DNA of 64,000 nucleotides from Anaerolentibacter hominis (GCF_032380675.1 NZ_JAWDIX010000001.1:868001-932000), one strand, 5' to 3'; shown: positions 31,647 through 40,582, numbered from the stretch's first letter. Translations and numbers: made by a program. The notes: generated by a model not told the origin, from the sequence alone.

Positions 31647-31678
31647 TTGCTTTGACAAGTTACATCTTGTCAAAGCAA
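31647..31678 (-). terminator. 13-bp perfect palindrome; terminator of the alkylsulfatase-like gene or operator
   Basis: TTGCTTTGACAAG pairs perfectly with CTTGTCAAAGCAA across 6 bases. Read on the minus strand, it lies about 80 bases after the alkylsulfatase-like stop and is followed by TTTTAATTAT, as a terminator. Its low GC and symmetric TTGACA content would also suit a repressor site. Confidence 0.6.
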
Positions 31679-31755
31679 CGTGTTATAGATAGTATAGCAT
31701 ATTTTTACGGATTTTACCACCAGGGAATATCTGCCGCCTTATTCCTGCTGTATCC

Positions 31756-33660
31756 TCAGGGTTCTGCGATAGGAAAAGTCCGGTCAAATGCCGTCATATG
31801 CTCCGTTAGTTTTTCCAGCACATCCTGCCTGCCTTTAATGCGAATGAGCTTGGGCCAGGTCTCTTTTTTTCGAAAGAGAATGGCGGAAAACGCAGCTCTG
31901 TGCAGGGTAAGATCCGCATCGGCGATGTCTTTGCTTTCCCCGTGGCTGTAAAGGAGCGCACCGTGATACAGATGCACGTAATAGCTCTCGCCGGTATCTG
32001 ATATATGAAAATTCAGCTTAAGATCTGTCTCCTGGGCTTTCTCCCCGTCAATCAGGATTCCCAGGTACTCTAACATCATGGGAATGTCCATACACTTGGC
32101 CAGATCGCCGGAATTAGAGGCCTGCTTGGAAGGATCGGAAACAACCCCGCCGCGCAGCTCCGCGGCGGCGGTCAGGTAGGCATTCCGCCAGGGACCACAT
32201 TCCGACTGATAGCCCAGCTGTTCCAGGGCATCGGCACAGAGGAGCCTGGCTGGTTCATTCTGTGGATCATAAAAGACCAGGGCATTGGCGATTTCTGCCG
32301 CCCACTGGTATTCTCCCCGCTCAAAGTCCTGATAAGCTTTTTCCAGAATATCCTTAGGGCTGCCCATATATTCCACCAGCTTTTCGGCACGGTCCGTGGG
32401 AGTAAGAGGGTTTAAATTCACCGGATTGGCGTCGTACCAGCCCAGATATTTCTGATAGACTGCCTTGGCATTGTGGGAGAGGGTACCGTAATAAGGTCTG
32501 GTGTACCATACTTTCTCCATAGCTTCCGGCAGACGGATTTTATGGGAAATCTCATTGGGGGTATAACCCATATTCATGTACATTAAGGTCTGGTCATTGA
32601 TGAATTTATAAATGGCGGCCGTATTTTCCAGATATTGATTGCCCTCTTCATTGCCCCAGTGAGGCCAGTTGTGAGACTGGAATACCACGGAAAGATCCGC
32701 TCCGAAGAGTGCCTTCGCCTCCATCAGGTAGCAGGCCCAGGCGTTGCCGTCCCGAATCTGGGTGCCCCGGAGAGTATAAAGGTTGTGCAGGGTGGCATTG
32801 CACAGCTCCGCGGCCCAGAATGCGTGAAAATCAGGAAGGTACCAGCACATTTCCGCGGGGGACTCCGTTTCCGGCGTGAGCTGGAAGATAAAACGGATGC
32901 CGTCTACCGTACGTTCTTCACCGGTAAAGGTGATTTCATCCGTGGGACGGATAAAGGTGATCAGCCCCTTGGACTGTCCCATACCGATTCCCATGGAGAG
33001 TGTTCCCTTTGGGCCAGGCTCCAGATAAGTGCCGTACTGATAGCCTGCCCGGCGCTGCATGGCGTTCATGGCATATACATTTTCGCTGACCGCATGGTGG
33101 GTAAAATGCTGGGGCACGATCAACGGGATGCTGCCGGAAGCTATGTCTTCCTCCCGGACGATTCCCCGGATTCCTCCAAAGTGGTCAATATGAGGATGAC
33201 TGATGAGGATTCCCGTCACCGGGCGGAAACCGAGAATCTCATTTACCAGATTCAGGGCAGCCGCAGAACATTCGCAGCTAATCAGCGGATCGCACACAAT
33301 CCAGCCGCGTTCTCCCCGGATGACCGTGAAGTTGGACATATCATAACCCCTGACCTGATAGATTCCGTCCACTACCTGAAACAGGCCGTACTGATGGTTC
33401 AGCCAGGCATTGCGCCGGTAGCTGGGATGAACAGTGTCTTCCTCCCGGTCCTGGTCTTCGAGAAATTCAAAGGCCTTCTGGCTCCACACGACTTTGCCGG
33501 AACTGTCCTTAATTTCCAGATGGTCTGGAGCGGCCAGACGATTTTTCAGGGCACATTCCTGTTCGTGCTGATCGCTGAAATCCAGGATATTGTATATTTC
33601 CTGGTTTTTGGCGATGGTATAGGGGGTAGCCGGTTTAGGATCTCTTGTAAATGGTTTCAT
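31756..33660 (-). CDS. Alkyl/aryl-sulfatase-like MBL-fold hydrolase (SdsA/BDS1 family)
   Basis: A 634-residue protein. The N-terminal MBL domain has the zinc motif SHPHIDHFGG near residue 157 and a second ligand region with AAELCNATLHNLYTLRG. A helical dimerisation domain (about 380-510) and an SCP2-like C-terminal domain (about 520-634) match the three-part layout of SDS hydrolases. It should cleave alkyl sulfate esters. No signal peptide is seen, so it is probably cytoplasmic. The gene is divergent from a TetR regulator 124 bases away, likely its controller. Confidence 0.9.
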   Translation of the reverse strand: MKPFTRDPKPATPYTIAKNQEIYNILDFSDQHEQECALKNRLAAPDHLEIKDSSGKVVWSQKAFEFLEDQDREEDTVHPSYRRNAWLNHQYGLFQVVDGIYQVRGYDMSNFTVIRGERGWIVCDPLISCECSAAALNLVNEILGFRPVTGILISHPHIDHFGGIRGIVREEDIASGSIPLIVPQHFTHHAVSENVYAMNAMQRRAGYQYGTYLEPGPKGTLSMGIGMGQSKGLITFIRPTDEITFTGEERTVDGIRFIFQLTPETESPAEMCWYLPDFHAFWAAELCNATLHNLYTLRGTQIRDGNAWACYLMEAKALFGADLSVVFQSHNWPHWGNEEGNQYLENTAAIYKFINDQTLMYMNMGYTPNEISHKIRLPEAMEKVWYTRPYYGTLSHNAKAVYQKYLGWYDANPVNLNPLTPTDRAEKLVEYMGSPKDILEKAYQDFERGEYQWAAEIANALVFYDPQNEPARLLCADALEQLGYQSECGPWRNAYLTAAAELRGGVVSDPSKQASNSGDLAKCMDIPMMLEYLGILIDGEKAQETDLKLNFHISDTGESYYVHLYHGALLYSHGESKDIADADLTLHRAAFSAILFRKKETWPKLIRIKGRQDVLEKLTEHMTAFDRTFPIAEP

Positions 33661-33784
33661 ACAGTTATTCTTCCTTTCTGTCTGTTCAGTCTATGGATTA
33701 CATACACGGGCCTGCTTGATCCCGCCGGTTTTCTCTGTTAAAATACTTATACAGCGACGTTTTATCTGAATTGGAGGGATTGAC

Positions 33785-34348
33785 TTGGCAAGCTCAGAAC
33801 TTACCATACAGGCTATCGTGCAGGCGGTGAAAACGCTGATGAGGAAAAGACCGATCGACAGGCTGTCGATCAGTGATATTACCAGGGAATGCGGGCTCAG
33901 CCGCAACACACTGTATTATCATTTCCGGGATAAATATGAAATTGTGGAGTGGATCTTTGAGCAGGAGATAAAACCTGTCATAAAACCTCTGCTGACAGAG
34001 GATACCTGGGTGGAGAGCCTTGCCGTCCTGACGGACCGGATGAAGGAAGACCAGGATTTTTACACCAACGCGGTAAAAAATACAGGAGCTAATTCCTTTG
34101 TGGAGCTTCTTACCAGGCTTTATAAAGAGTTTCTGATGGAAACTGCGCAGCAAAATGCCGCTGGCATCATGGATACCCGCCAGCAGGAGCTGGCAGCCCG
34201 TTTCTACAGTCACGGGATCATCGGCATGCTTACGGACTGGGTGGCATTTGGCATGAAACAGGATGTAAGGGAGGCAAACCAGGTGATCGCTGCTGCCATT
34301 GGAAATAATATCTTCCGGAAACAGAAGCCGGTTTTGGATTCATTATAA
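33785..34348 (+). CDS. TetR/AcrR family regulator
   Basis: A 187-residue protein starting at a TTG after GGAGGGATTGAC. The helix-turn-helix SISDITRECGLSRNTLYYHF is followed by a TetR_C-type helical ligand domain. It is divergent from the alkylsulfatase-like gene, suggesting control by an alkyl compound; this is inferred from position only. Confidence 0.9.
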   Translation: MASSELTIQAIVQAVKTLMRKRPIDRLSISDITRECGLSRNTLYYHFRDKYEIVEWIFEQEIKPVIKPLLTEDTWVESLAVLTDRMKEDQDFYTNAVKNTGANSFVELLTRLYKEFLMETAQQNAAGIMDTRQQELAARFYSHGIIGMLTDWVAFGMKQDVREANQVIAAAIGNNIFRKQKPVLDSL

Positions 34349-34380
34349 AATGCAGGCGAATCTCTGTGGATGGTCAAATA

Positions 34381-34412
34381 AAAAAAGTGTCCAGTTTTTG
34401 GGCACTTTTTCA
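34381..34412. terminator. Bidirectional terminator
   Basis: AAAAAAGTGTCC pairs with GGGCACTTTTT (one G-T pair). It lies between the converging TetR and XRE genes and has T-runs on both strands. Confidence 0.85.
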
Positions 34413-34436
34413 AATGTGTATAACAAAGATAATATT

Positions 34437-34634
34437 CTATTCGTCTTCCAGGGTAAAAATCGTTTCCACGGGTTGTCCCAGAAACCGGGCCAGCTTCATG
34501 GCCAGCTCCAGGGTGGGGTTGTATTTGTTATTTTCAATTGCAATGATGGTCTGCCGGCTGACGCCAAGCGCCGCTGCCAGGTCTTCCTGGCGCAGGCCGC
34601 GGCTCCTTCGAAGCGCTTTGATCTGATTCTGCAT
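34437..34634 (-). CDS. XRE family helix-turn-helix regulator
   Basis: A 65-residue Cro/cI-type protein (IKALRRSRGLRQEDLAAALG; VSRQTIIAIENNKYNPTLEL), as in the YozG-type small regulators. It is 27 bases downstream of a small membrane-protein gene on the same strand; such pairs are common in Firmicutes. The start follows AAAGGAAACC. Confidence 0.92.
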   Translation of the reverse strand: MQNQIKALRRSRGLRQEDLAAALGVSRQTIIAIENNKYNPTLELAMKLARFLGQPVETIFTLEDE

Positions 34635-34661
34635 AGTTCGGTTTCCTTTCTGCTTTCACGG

Positions 34662-35003
34662 TCAGCGCTGTTTTAACAGAAGAAAAGAGCCGATGACAGC
34701 GATCAGGACAGCGAGCAGGACGGCGCCCAGGAGAATCCACAGAAAACGGCCGGACGCTTTGTATTCTTCGTCGCCCTCCGTCATTTTCTTTTCCAGATAC
34801 TTTCGCGAAAACTGTTCTACCATAGCAGCAGCCGTCAGAAGGGAGGAGGGAATAATATTAAAACGTTCCCCGTAGGCAAATACCCGGAAACAGGAATAAA
34901 AGGTCCACAGCGCCAGAACAACGGTGATAAAAATCAAAGCATTCCGCTGGGAACGGAGAACAATTAGCTTCTCCATTTCATCCATATTTTTTAATGGTTT
35001 CAT
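34662..35003 (-). CDS. Small membrane protein paired with the XRE regulator
   Basis: A 113-residue protein with hydrophobic helices near residues 22-42 (ALIFITVVLALWTFYSCFRV) and 88-110 (FLWILLGAVLLAVLIAVIGS), plus a weaker one near 50-65. The start follows AAAGGAG. It resembles the DUF-type membrane partners of YozG-like regulators. Function unknown. Confidence 0.82.
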   Translation of the reverse strand: MKPLKNMDEMEKLIVLRSQRNALIFITVVLALWTFYSCFRVFAYGERFNIIPSSLLTAAAMVEQFSRKYLEKKMTEGDEEYKASGRFLWILLGAVLLAVLIAVIGSFLLLKQR

Positions 35004-35168
35004 AGAGGAAACGCTCCTTTCATATGTTAAAGGTTCTTTACATTTATACAGTACGGCAGGGGTAGAGAAAAGTCAAGAACTTTTTACATTTCTTTGCCGC
35101 CTTTTCTTTCTGATTCCCAGATGATATAATACAGAAAGAAGCAAATATATCGGGGAGGATTTGTGGGG

Positions 35169-35711
35169 ATGAAGGCAACAAAAACATTTCTGATCGTCAG
35201 CCAGCTTATTCTGATCGCAGAGTTATTAGCTGGAATATTCCTGGAGCTTTTTGGCATTGTAGGGTTCTCTGTCGTCCTGGGGGAAGAGATCGTTGATTCC
35301 GCTGAAATAGCAATTAGTTTAATATCACTGATTCTGGGGACGCTGCTTATTCTGGCCAGCCTGGACCGGCGCAGGATGCTTCACTCGTTCCGCCGCTACA
35401 CGCCGTGGCTTGAGAGGGACACATCCGGATTGATTGTAAATCTGGTGCAGATGACCGGGGAATCGAAGGAGAATGTGGTTAAGAATCTGGATAAACTGAT
35501 CCGCAAGGGGTACATTAAGGGGATATATCTGAATGTGGAGAAGGACCGGATTATTTTTCCGGACTACCACGCTCCGGTGTATTCTTCTGCACCTCAGAGG
35601 CCTCCGGAAGTGATGACTGTGATTTGCCCTCACTGCGGAGCGACGAACCGGGTGGTAAAGGGAACGAGCGGGGTATGCGAGTATTGCGGTTCTATTATAT
35701 CTGCCAAGTAA
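35169..35711 (+). CDS. Membrane protein with winged-helix-like middle and C-terminal zinc ribbon
   Basis: A 180-residue protein: two membrane helices (residues 6-30 and 42-62), a helical segment resembling a winged helix (LVQMTGESKENVVKNLDKLIRKGYIKGIYLN), and a C-terminal zinc ribbon CPHCGATNRVVKGTSGVCEYCG. The order suggests a membrane-tethered nucleic-acid- or protein-binding module. The ATG at 35169 follows GGGGAGG. It stands alone with its own terminator. No function can be assigned. Confidence 0.78.
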   Translation: MKATKTFLIVSQLILIAELLAGIFLELFGIVGFSVVLGEEIVDSAEIAISLISLILGTLLILASLDRRRMLHSFRRYTPWLERDTSGLIVNLVQMTGESKENVVKNLDKLIRKGYIKGIYLNVEKDRIIFPDYHAPVYSSAPQRPPEVMTVICPHCGATNRVVKGTSGVCEYCGSIISAK

Positions 35712-35765
35712 AGGTACAAGAACCAGACAATTGAACAATTTTGTATAAAAATCTTACAGTTTAAC

Positions 35766-35800
35766 AGCCGTGTCGAAAAATCCGACACGGCTCTTTCTTT
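35766..35800 (+). terminator. Terminator
   Basis: AGCCGTGTCG pairs perfectly with CGACACGGCT across AAAAATC, followed by CTTTCTTT. Confidence 0.92.
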
Positions 35801-35882
35801 GTCTATGGCGGTATTTTGTGAAATCTTCTATTCTATATTCAACACAAAGGGAAACCAATGAATTTCGGAATGGAGGATTCTT

Positions 35883-37658
35883 ATGTATTATAGTAATGGA
35901 AATTATGAAGCATTTGCACGGCCGCGCAAACCGATTGGAGTAGACGAAAAATCCGCTTATCTGGTGGGTTCCGGACTGGCCTCGCTGGCAGCTGCCTGTT
36001 TCTTAGTCAGAGATGGCCAGATGAAGGGAGAACATATTCATATACTAGAAGAACTGGATATTGCGGGCGGAGCCTGTGACGGAATTAACGATCCCCAGAG
36101 AGGGTTCATTATCCGGGGCGGGAGAGAGATGGAAAATCATTTCGAGTGCCTCTGGGATTTGTTCCACTCAATTCCCTCGATTGAGACAGAGGGGGTAACC
36201 GTGCTGGACGAATATTATTGGCTCAATAAAGATGATCCCAACTATTCTCTGATGAGGGCCACGGTAAACCGGGGCCAGGACGCTCACACCGACGGTAAAT
36301 TTGCCCTGAGCGAGAAAGCGTCCATGGAGATCGTAAAGCTGTTTATGACGAAGGATGAGGATCTCTATGACAAGAAGATATCCGATGTCTTTACCGATGA
36401 ATTTTTCGCCTCCAATTTCTGGCTGTACTGGAGGACCATGTTCGCCTTTGAAGAGTGGCACAGCGCTCTGGAAATGAAGCTTTACATCCAGCGGTTTATT
36501 CATCATATCGGCGGTCTTCCGGATTTCTCCGCACTGAAGTTTACCAAATACAACCAGTATGAATCCCTGATACTGCCTATGATTGAATATCTGAAACAAT
36601 ACAACGTACAGTTCCAGTACGGCACCCAGGTTACGAATGTGATCTTTGAAAAGAAGGGCGGCAGAAAGACTGCCAGACAGATTGTCTGCCTCCATAACGG
36701 AAAAGAAGAAAAGATTGAATTGACGGAAAATGATCTGGTCTTTGTCACCAACGGCAGCTGTACGGAGAATTCTACCCTGGGAGATCAGGACCATGCACCG
36801 GAGCGAAAAACGAAACCGGGAGAAGGCGGCTGCTGGCAGCTGTGGAAAAATATAGCCAAACAGGACCCGTCCTTCGGGCACCCGGATAAATTCTGTACCG
36901 ATATTGAAAAGACTAACTGGGAATCTGCTACCGTAACCACCCTGGATGACAAGATTCCGCCCTATATCCAAAAGGTCTGCAAAAGAGATCCATTCAGCGG
37001 CAAGGTTGTAACCGGCGGTATTGTAACCTGCAAGGATTCCAGCTGGCTGATGAGTTATACCTTAAACCGGCAGCCCCATTTTAAAGAGCAGCCGAAGGAT
37101 CAGCTGGTGGTCTGGGTATACGGCCTGTTTACTGATGTGCCCGGCGATTATGTGAAGAAACCAATGCGAGAGTGTACCGGCCTTGAAATTACAGAAGAAT
37201 GGCTGTACCATCTGGGTGTCCCGGTGGAGGAGATTCCGGAGCTGGCGGCTGATTCCGCCCGGTGCATCCCCTGTATGATGCCTTATATTACCGCATTCTT
37301 TATGCCGCGGACCGCGGGGGACCGGCCGAAGGTAGTACCGGAAGGCTGTGTCAACTTCGCTTTTATCGGCCAGTTTGCAGATACCGTGAGAGATACGGTA
37401 TTTACCACGGAGTATTCGGTGAGAACGGCAATGGAAGCAGTCTACACCCTGCTGGATGTGGACCGGGGTGTGCCGGAAGTATTCGGTTCCTGCTATGATG
37501 TGAGGGTGCTTCTGGATTCCACCTATAAGATGATGGACGGCAAGAAGCTGACCGATATGAAGCTGCCCTTTATGGCTAATCTGATCGAGAAGAAAGCATT
37601 GAAGAAGATATCAGGCACGGTAGTGGAAGAACTGCTGGAGCGGTATCATCTGATTTAA
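35883..37658 (+). CDS. ohyA: Oleate hydratase
   Basis: A 591-residue flavoprotein of the usual length. The N-terminal FAD-binding region reads YLVGSGLASLAAACFLVRDG followed by HILEELDIAGGACDG and the characteristic GFIIRGGREMENHFECLWDL, which carries the Glu/His region of the active site. It adds water to cis-9 double bonds of free fatty acids, giving 10-hydroxy products, a detoxifying or immune-modulating reaction in gut bacteria. The start follows GGAGGATTCTT. Single-gene unit with terminator. Confidence 0.97.
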   Translation: MYYSNGNYEAFARPRKPIGVDEKSAYLVGSGLASLAAACFLVRDGQMKGEHIHILEELDIAGGACDGINDPQRGFIIRGGREMENHFECLWDLFHSIPSIETEGVTVLDEYYWLNKDDPNYSLMRATVNRGQDAHTDGKFALSEKASMEIVKLFMTKDEDLYDKKISDVFTDEFFASNFWLYWRTMFAFEEWHSALEMKLYIQRFIHHIGGLPDFSALKFTKYNQYESLILPMIEYLKQYNVQFQYGTQVTNVIFEKKGGRKTARQIVCLHNGKEEKIELTENDLVFVTNGSCTENSTLGDQDHAPERKTKPGEGGCWQLWKNIAKQDPSFGHPDKFCTDIEKTNWESATVTTLDDKIPPYIQKVCKRDPFSGKVVTGGIVTCKDSSWLMSYTLNRQPHFKEQPKDQLVVWVYGLFTDVPGDYVKKPMRECTGLEITEEWLYHLGVPVEEIPELAADSARCIPCMMPYITAFFMPRTAGDRPKVVPEGCVNFAFIGQFADTVRDTVFTTEYSVRTAMEAVYTLLDVDRGVPEVFGSCYDVRVLLDSTYKMMDGKKLTDMKLPFMANLIEKKALKKISGTVVEELLERYHLI

Positions 37659-37678
37659 TAACATAGAAAACAGACAAA

Positions 37679-37712
37679 GAAGCACTGTCCCGAACCGGGC
37701 GGTGCTTTTCTG
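37679..37712 (+). terminator. Terminator of ohyA
   Basis: AAGCAC..CCCG pairs with CGGG..GTGCTT (two internal mismatches), followed by TTCTGTT. Confidence 0.75.
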
Positions 37713-37733
37713 TTGATCTATATTTATTTCCAC

Positions 37734-37782
37734 TTGACGGTTAACACTTATTAACCTATAATATGGTTAATAAGTGTTAACC
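37734..37782. promoter_or_regulatory. Promoter embedded in a nested palindromic operator
   Basis: TTGACG (37734-37739), 17 bases, TATAAT (37757-37762). GGTTAACACTTATTAACC (37739-37756) and its exact reverse complement (37765-37782) flank an 8-base centre that holds the -10 box. Each 18-bp arm is itself a dyad, GGTTAA-N6-TTAACC. Two identical sites 26 bp apart, one covering the spacer and one just after the -10, would give tight repression by the TetR protein of this operon. Confidence 0.9.
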
Positions 37783-37805
37783 AAATGAGAGGAGAAGGTA
37801 TTGAC

Positions 37806-38735
37806 ATGAGAAAAGAAGCTGTTTTGCGGAGAATTATGCTCTTCTGGACTTTATTTATAGGAATTGGGGCGGTGGCAGGGGCAACCGGGATGTTTGCCCA
37901 GCCGGATGGAAGCACGCTGGGCATGCAGGAGATGCTTCCTTATTTTCAGGTGCTTCCCTTTGCCGAAATGCTGTACCAGAATTATATTTTTCCGGGTATC
38001 GCCCTGCTGCTGATCAATGGGATGACCAATTTAACGGCTGCCTGGCTGATTTTCAGGAGAAAACCGGCAGGCGCCTGGCTGGGATGTATATTTGGCGTGA
38101 CCCTGATGCTCTGGATTACCATTCAATTCGTGATTTTTCCGGCTAATTTTATGTCAACAATATATTTTGTTTTCGGGGCGATTCAGTTTTTATGCGGTGT
38201 GGCTTACATAATCAGCGTAAAGCAGAGCCAGTTTCAGTTTGACGCAGGTGGTTATACGGGAATTGGAGTGAACCCGGATATTCTGGTGGTTTATTATTCA
38301 AGACTTGGCTATACCAGAAAAATTGCGTATGAAAAGGCGGCGGAACTGGGTGCGGAGATTTATGAGATCACCACCCCGGAGCGCACGGCAGGGTTTTTCG
38401 GATTCCTGTGGCTGGGACGGTATGGCATGCATAAGCGGGCGATGCCGGTAAATTCGGTTCCATTTGATATAACCCGCTATCAAAAGGTGATCCTGGTAAC
38501 GCCAGTCCATGTATTTTCCGTAGCGGCCCCGGTGAGAGGATTTCTGGAAGCCTGCCGGGGAAAAATCAGGGAGGCTGAATATATTGGAGTACACTTCCGG
38601 GGCGACAGTGATTTTCTCGGAATTTTTGATGAAATGGATCAGATTCTTGACATACAGGGCAGTAAGTGGGAAAGTATTGTATGTAAATTCGGCAGGGTAC
38701 GGCGCCGGAGAAGGCGGGAGACAGGAACTGAATGA
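37806..38735 (+). CDS. Fusion of a four-helix membrane domain and a flavodoxin-like domain
   Basis: A 309-residue protein. Residues 1-145 form four membrane helices (FWTLFIGIGAVAGATGMFAQ; IALLLINGMTNLTAAWLIF; GCIFGVTLMLWITIQFVIF; YFVFGAIQFLCGVAYIISV). Residues 160-309 form a flavodoxin fold (ILVVYYSRLGYTRKIAYEKA phosphate loop and VILVTPVHVFSVAAPVRGFL), ending in a very basic tail. It may be a membrane flavodoxin moving electrons to an unknown partner. The ATG at 37806 follows GAGAGGAGAAGG. It is cotranscribed with and overlaps a TetR gene. Confidence 0.82.
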   Translation: MRKEAVLRRIMLFWTLFIGIGAVAGATGMFAQPDGSTLGMQEMLPYFQVLPFAEMLYQNYIFPGIALLLINGMTNLTAAWLIFRRKPAGAWLGCIFGVTLMLWITIQFVIFPANFMSTIYFVFGAIQFLCGVAYIISVKQSQFQFDAGGYTGIGVNPDILVVYYSRLGYTRKIAYEKAAELGAEIYEITTPERTAGFFGFLWLGRYGMHKRAMPVNSVPFDITRYQKVILVTPVHVFSVAAPVRGFLEACRGKIREAEYIGVHFRGDSDFLGIFDEMDQILDIQGSKWESIVCKFGRVRRRRRRETGTE

Positions 38736-39388
38736 GAACAGAGAAGAGATTGGAAAAGCGGAACACAAAACAGATGATTTTAGAGGCGGCCCTGACGCTT
38801 TTTTCGGAAAAGGGCTACGAGGCGGTCAGTGTGGCGCAGATTGCCCAGGAAGTGGGAGTAAAAGCGCCGGCGCTGTATAAGCACTATAAGAACAAGCAGG
38901 ATATTTTTGATGCGATTATTGCAGAAATGGGACGGCGGTATGAGAAGCAGGCGGCCCTGCTGGAGGTGGACGGCAGCCAGGCCATCCTGGATGCAGGAAA
39001 ATACGCCGATATGGGGGAAGAGCAGCTGATCTGGGCAGGACGCAGCCTGCTGCATTATTATCTGACGGATGAGTTTGCCCGGCGCTGCCGGAGGATGCTG
39101 ACGATAGAGCGATACCGCAGCGGAGAGCTGTCGGCATTATTTGAAGAACAATATGTAAACGGGCCTCTGGACTATCAGAGTGTTATCTTTGAGATATGTG
39201 CGAAAAACGGTGTGCTGAAAGCAGAGGACCCGCGGATTATGGCCATGCACTTTTATGGGCCTATTTTCCTGCTGCTGACGGCGTACGACGGGCATCCGGA
39301 GCAGGAACCCCAGGCGATGGAACTCCTTGAGCGGCATATCCGGCAGTTTAACCGGCTGTACCGGATTGCGGAGAATGAAGTGCTGTAA
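38732..39388 (+). CDS. TetR/AcrR family regulator
   Basis: A 218-residue protein with a helix-turn-helix VSVAQIAQEVGVKAPALYKHYKNK split over residues 31-54 and a C-terminal helical ligand domain. The start overlaps the stop of the flavodoxin-fusion gene (ATGA). It almost certainly binds the twin GGTTAA-N6-TTAACC sites at the operon promoter, since no other regulator gene is adjacent. Confidence 0.92.
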   Translation: MRTEKRLEKRNTKQMILEAALTLFSEKGYEAVSVAQIAQEVGVKAPALYKHYKNKQDIFDAIIAEMGRRYEKQAALLEVDGSQAILDAGKYADMGEEQLIWAGRSLLHYYLTDEFARRCRRMLTIERYRSGELSALFEEQYVNGPLDYQSVIFEICAKNGVLKAEDPRIMAMHFYGPIFLLLTAYDGHPEQEPQAMELLERHIRQFNRLYRIAENEVL

Positions 39389-39435
39389 AAGGGCAGTAAT
39401 AGTGGCGAATGAAAATCGGAAGAGGAGAGTGAAGT

Positions 39436-39735
39436 ATGGAAAAGCTGATGTACATGATGTTCATTGAGAAGAGTAAGACCTATAACAGGATAACAAAGAA
39501 GGTGGTCACAGAGCACGTTGAAAATATAAGAAGACTGGATGACGAAGGTAAGCTGGAACTATGCGGCGTGTTTAAAGGTTATCCGGGGATGGCAGGTATG
39601 TATATTCTGAAAACAGACAGCCGCGAAGAAGCGGAGGAACTATGTAACAGAGAACCTTTGGTGATGGGAGGATATGCTACATACAGGTTAGTTGGCCTGC
39701 AGGCTGCAAACCGGGAAAATAATTATTTACTGTAA
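39436..39735 (+). CDS. YciI/YCII family protein
   Basis: A 99-residue protein of the dimeric alpha-beta YCII fold (MYMMFIEKSKTYNR; HVENIRRLDDEGKLELCG; AEELCNREPLVMGGYATYRL). The conserved His and Asp of the family are plausibly HVENIRRLDD. Biochemical role unknown. The start follows AGAGGAGAG. It is 47 bases after tetR and possibly in the same transcript. Confidence 0.82.
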   Translation: MEKLMYMMFIEKSKTYNRITKKVVTEHVENIRRLDDEGKLELCGVFKGYPGMAGMYILKTDSREEAEELCNREPLVMGGYATYRLVGLQAANRENNYLL

Positions 39736-39847
39736 TCATAGGGGAAATCAATATGTCGGGGCGCACAGCGCCCCTTTTTGTTCTTCGTATTAATTCTAAA
39801 CAGGTGTTATTCTTGACAGTTGTGGAATACTATGGTAAATTGTAACC

Positions 39848-39875
39848 AGTAAGTAATAAGTAGTAAGTAATAAGT
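39848..39875. repeat. 14-bp perfect tandem duplication
   Basis: AGTAAGTAATAAGT occurs twice in a row, followed by a degenerate third unit to about 39884. It lies before the GPP34-like gene and could vary in length by slippage. Confidence 0.85.
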
Positions 39876-39921
39876 GGCAAGTAACATGCCGGGCACAATG
39901 AGAAAGGTGAGGAAGATCAAT

Positions 39922-40572
39922 ATGGAATCAATTACGGAACGCTATATGCTTTGCGCACTGAATGACAAGGGAAAAATACCGGCTTTAAGCAGTGAGATAC
40001 CTGTCTGCATCGTGGCAGGGGCGGTGATGGACCTGGCTCTTGCGGGTTGTGTTGCAGTGGATAACAAACGATTGACAGTGTCTTCTCCCTTAAGCGGCGG
40101 GCTGCGGCATCTAACCTCTATTTATGATTATATAGCAGAAAAAGAGAAGATTAAACTAGACAAACTGGCATCCGAGTACTGCTTTTCTTTTTCTGGCAAA
40201 AGGATCAATCGATTGATAGATGAAATCGGCATGGCACTGAGCGAGGCTCATTCGGTTACCGTAGAGCAGGGCGGCCTCCTGGGAACTAAAAAACACTATA
40301 TTCCCGACGGGAAAGCGGTCGACTCCGTTGTGCAGACGATCCGGGCAGAGCTTCTGGAGGAGGGGACGATGTCTGATGAAGCCATTGCGCTTGCCGGCTT
40401 GTTTGAGAAAAGCGGAATGTTAAAGAAGTACTTTTCCAGCTATGAAAAGAAAGCGTTGAAATCCAGGATGGAAGAAATAAAGAATTCTCCGTCCCATGAA
40501 ATAATCAGCGAATTCATGGACTATATTAATACAATGATCGCGGTAATCGCAGTCACAAGCATGCCAAAGTGA
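39922..40572 (+). CDS. GPP34/GOLPH3-like domain protein
   Basis: A 216-residue protein whose pattern (ITERYMLCALNDKGKIPALS; AGAVMDLALAGCVAVDNKRL; SPLSGGLRHL) resembles the GPP34 fold of eukaryotic Golgi phosphoprotein 3/Vps74 and its scattered bacterial homologues. In eukaryotes the fold binds phosphatidylinositol-4-phosphate; the bacterial role is unknown. The ATG at 39922 follows AAAGGTGAGGA. A small MerR-like gene follows by 10 bases. Confidence 0.68.
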   Translation: MESITERYMLCALNDKGKIPALSSEIPVCIVAGAVMDLALAGCVAVDNKRLTVSSPLSGGLRHLTSIYDYIAEKEKIKLDKLASEYCFSFSGKRINRLIDEIGMALSEAHSVTVEQGGLLGTKKHYIPDGKAVDSVVQTIRAELLEEGTMSDEAIALAGLFEKSGMLKKYFSSYEKKALKSRMEEIKNSPSHEIISEFMDYINTMIAVIAVTSMPK

Positions 40573-40582
40573 GGTGGCCGGG

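Noticed and set aside
32635..33741. Long plus-strand open frame (368 codons)
   Set aside because: It lies wholly antisense to the alkylsulfatase-like gene, which has intact family motifs and a good ribosome site; the plus frame has no recognisable domain.
36168..36971. Minus-strand open frame of 267 codons
   Set aside because: Antisense to the oleate hydratase gene.
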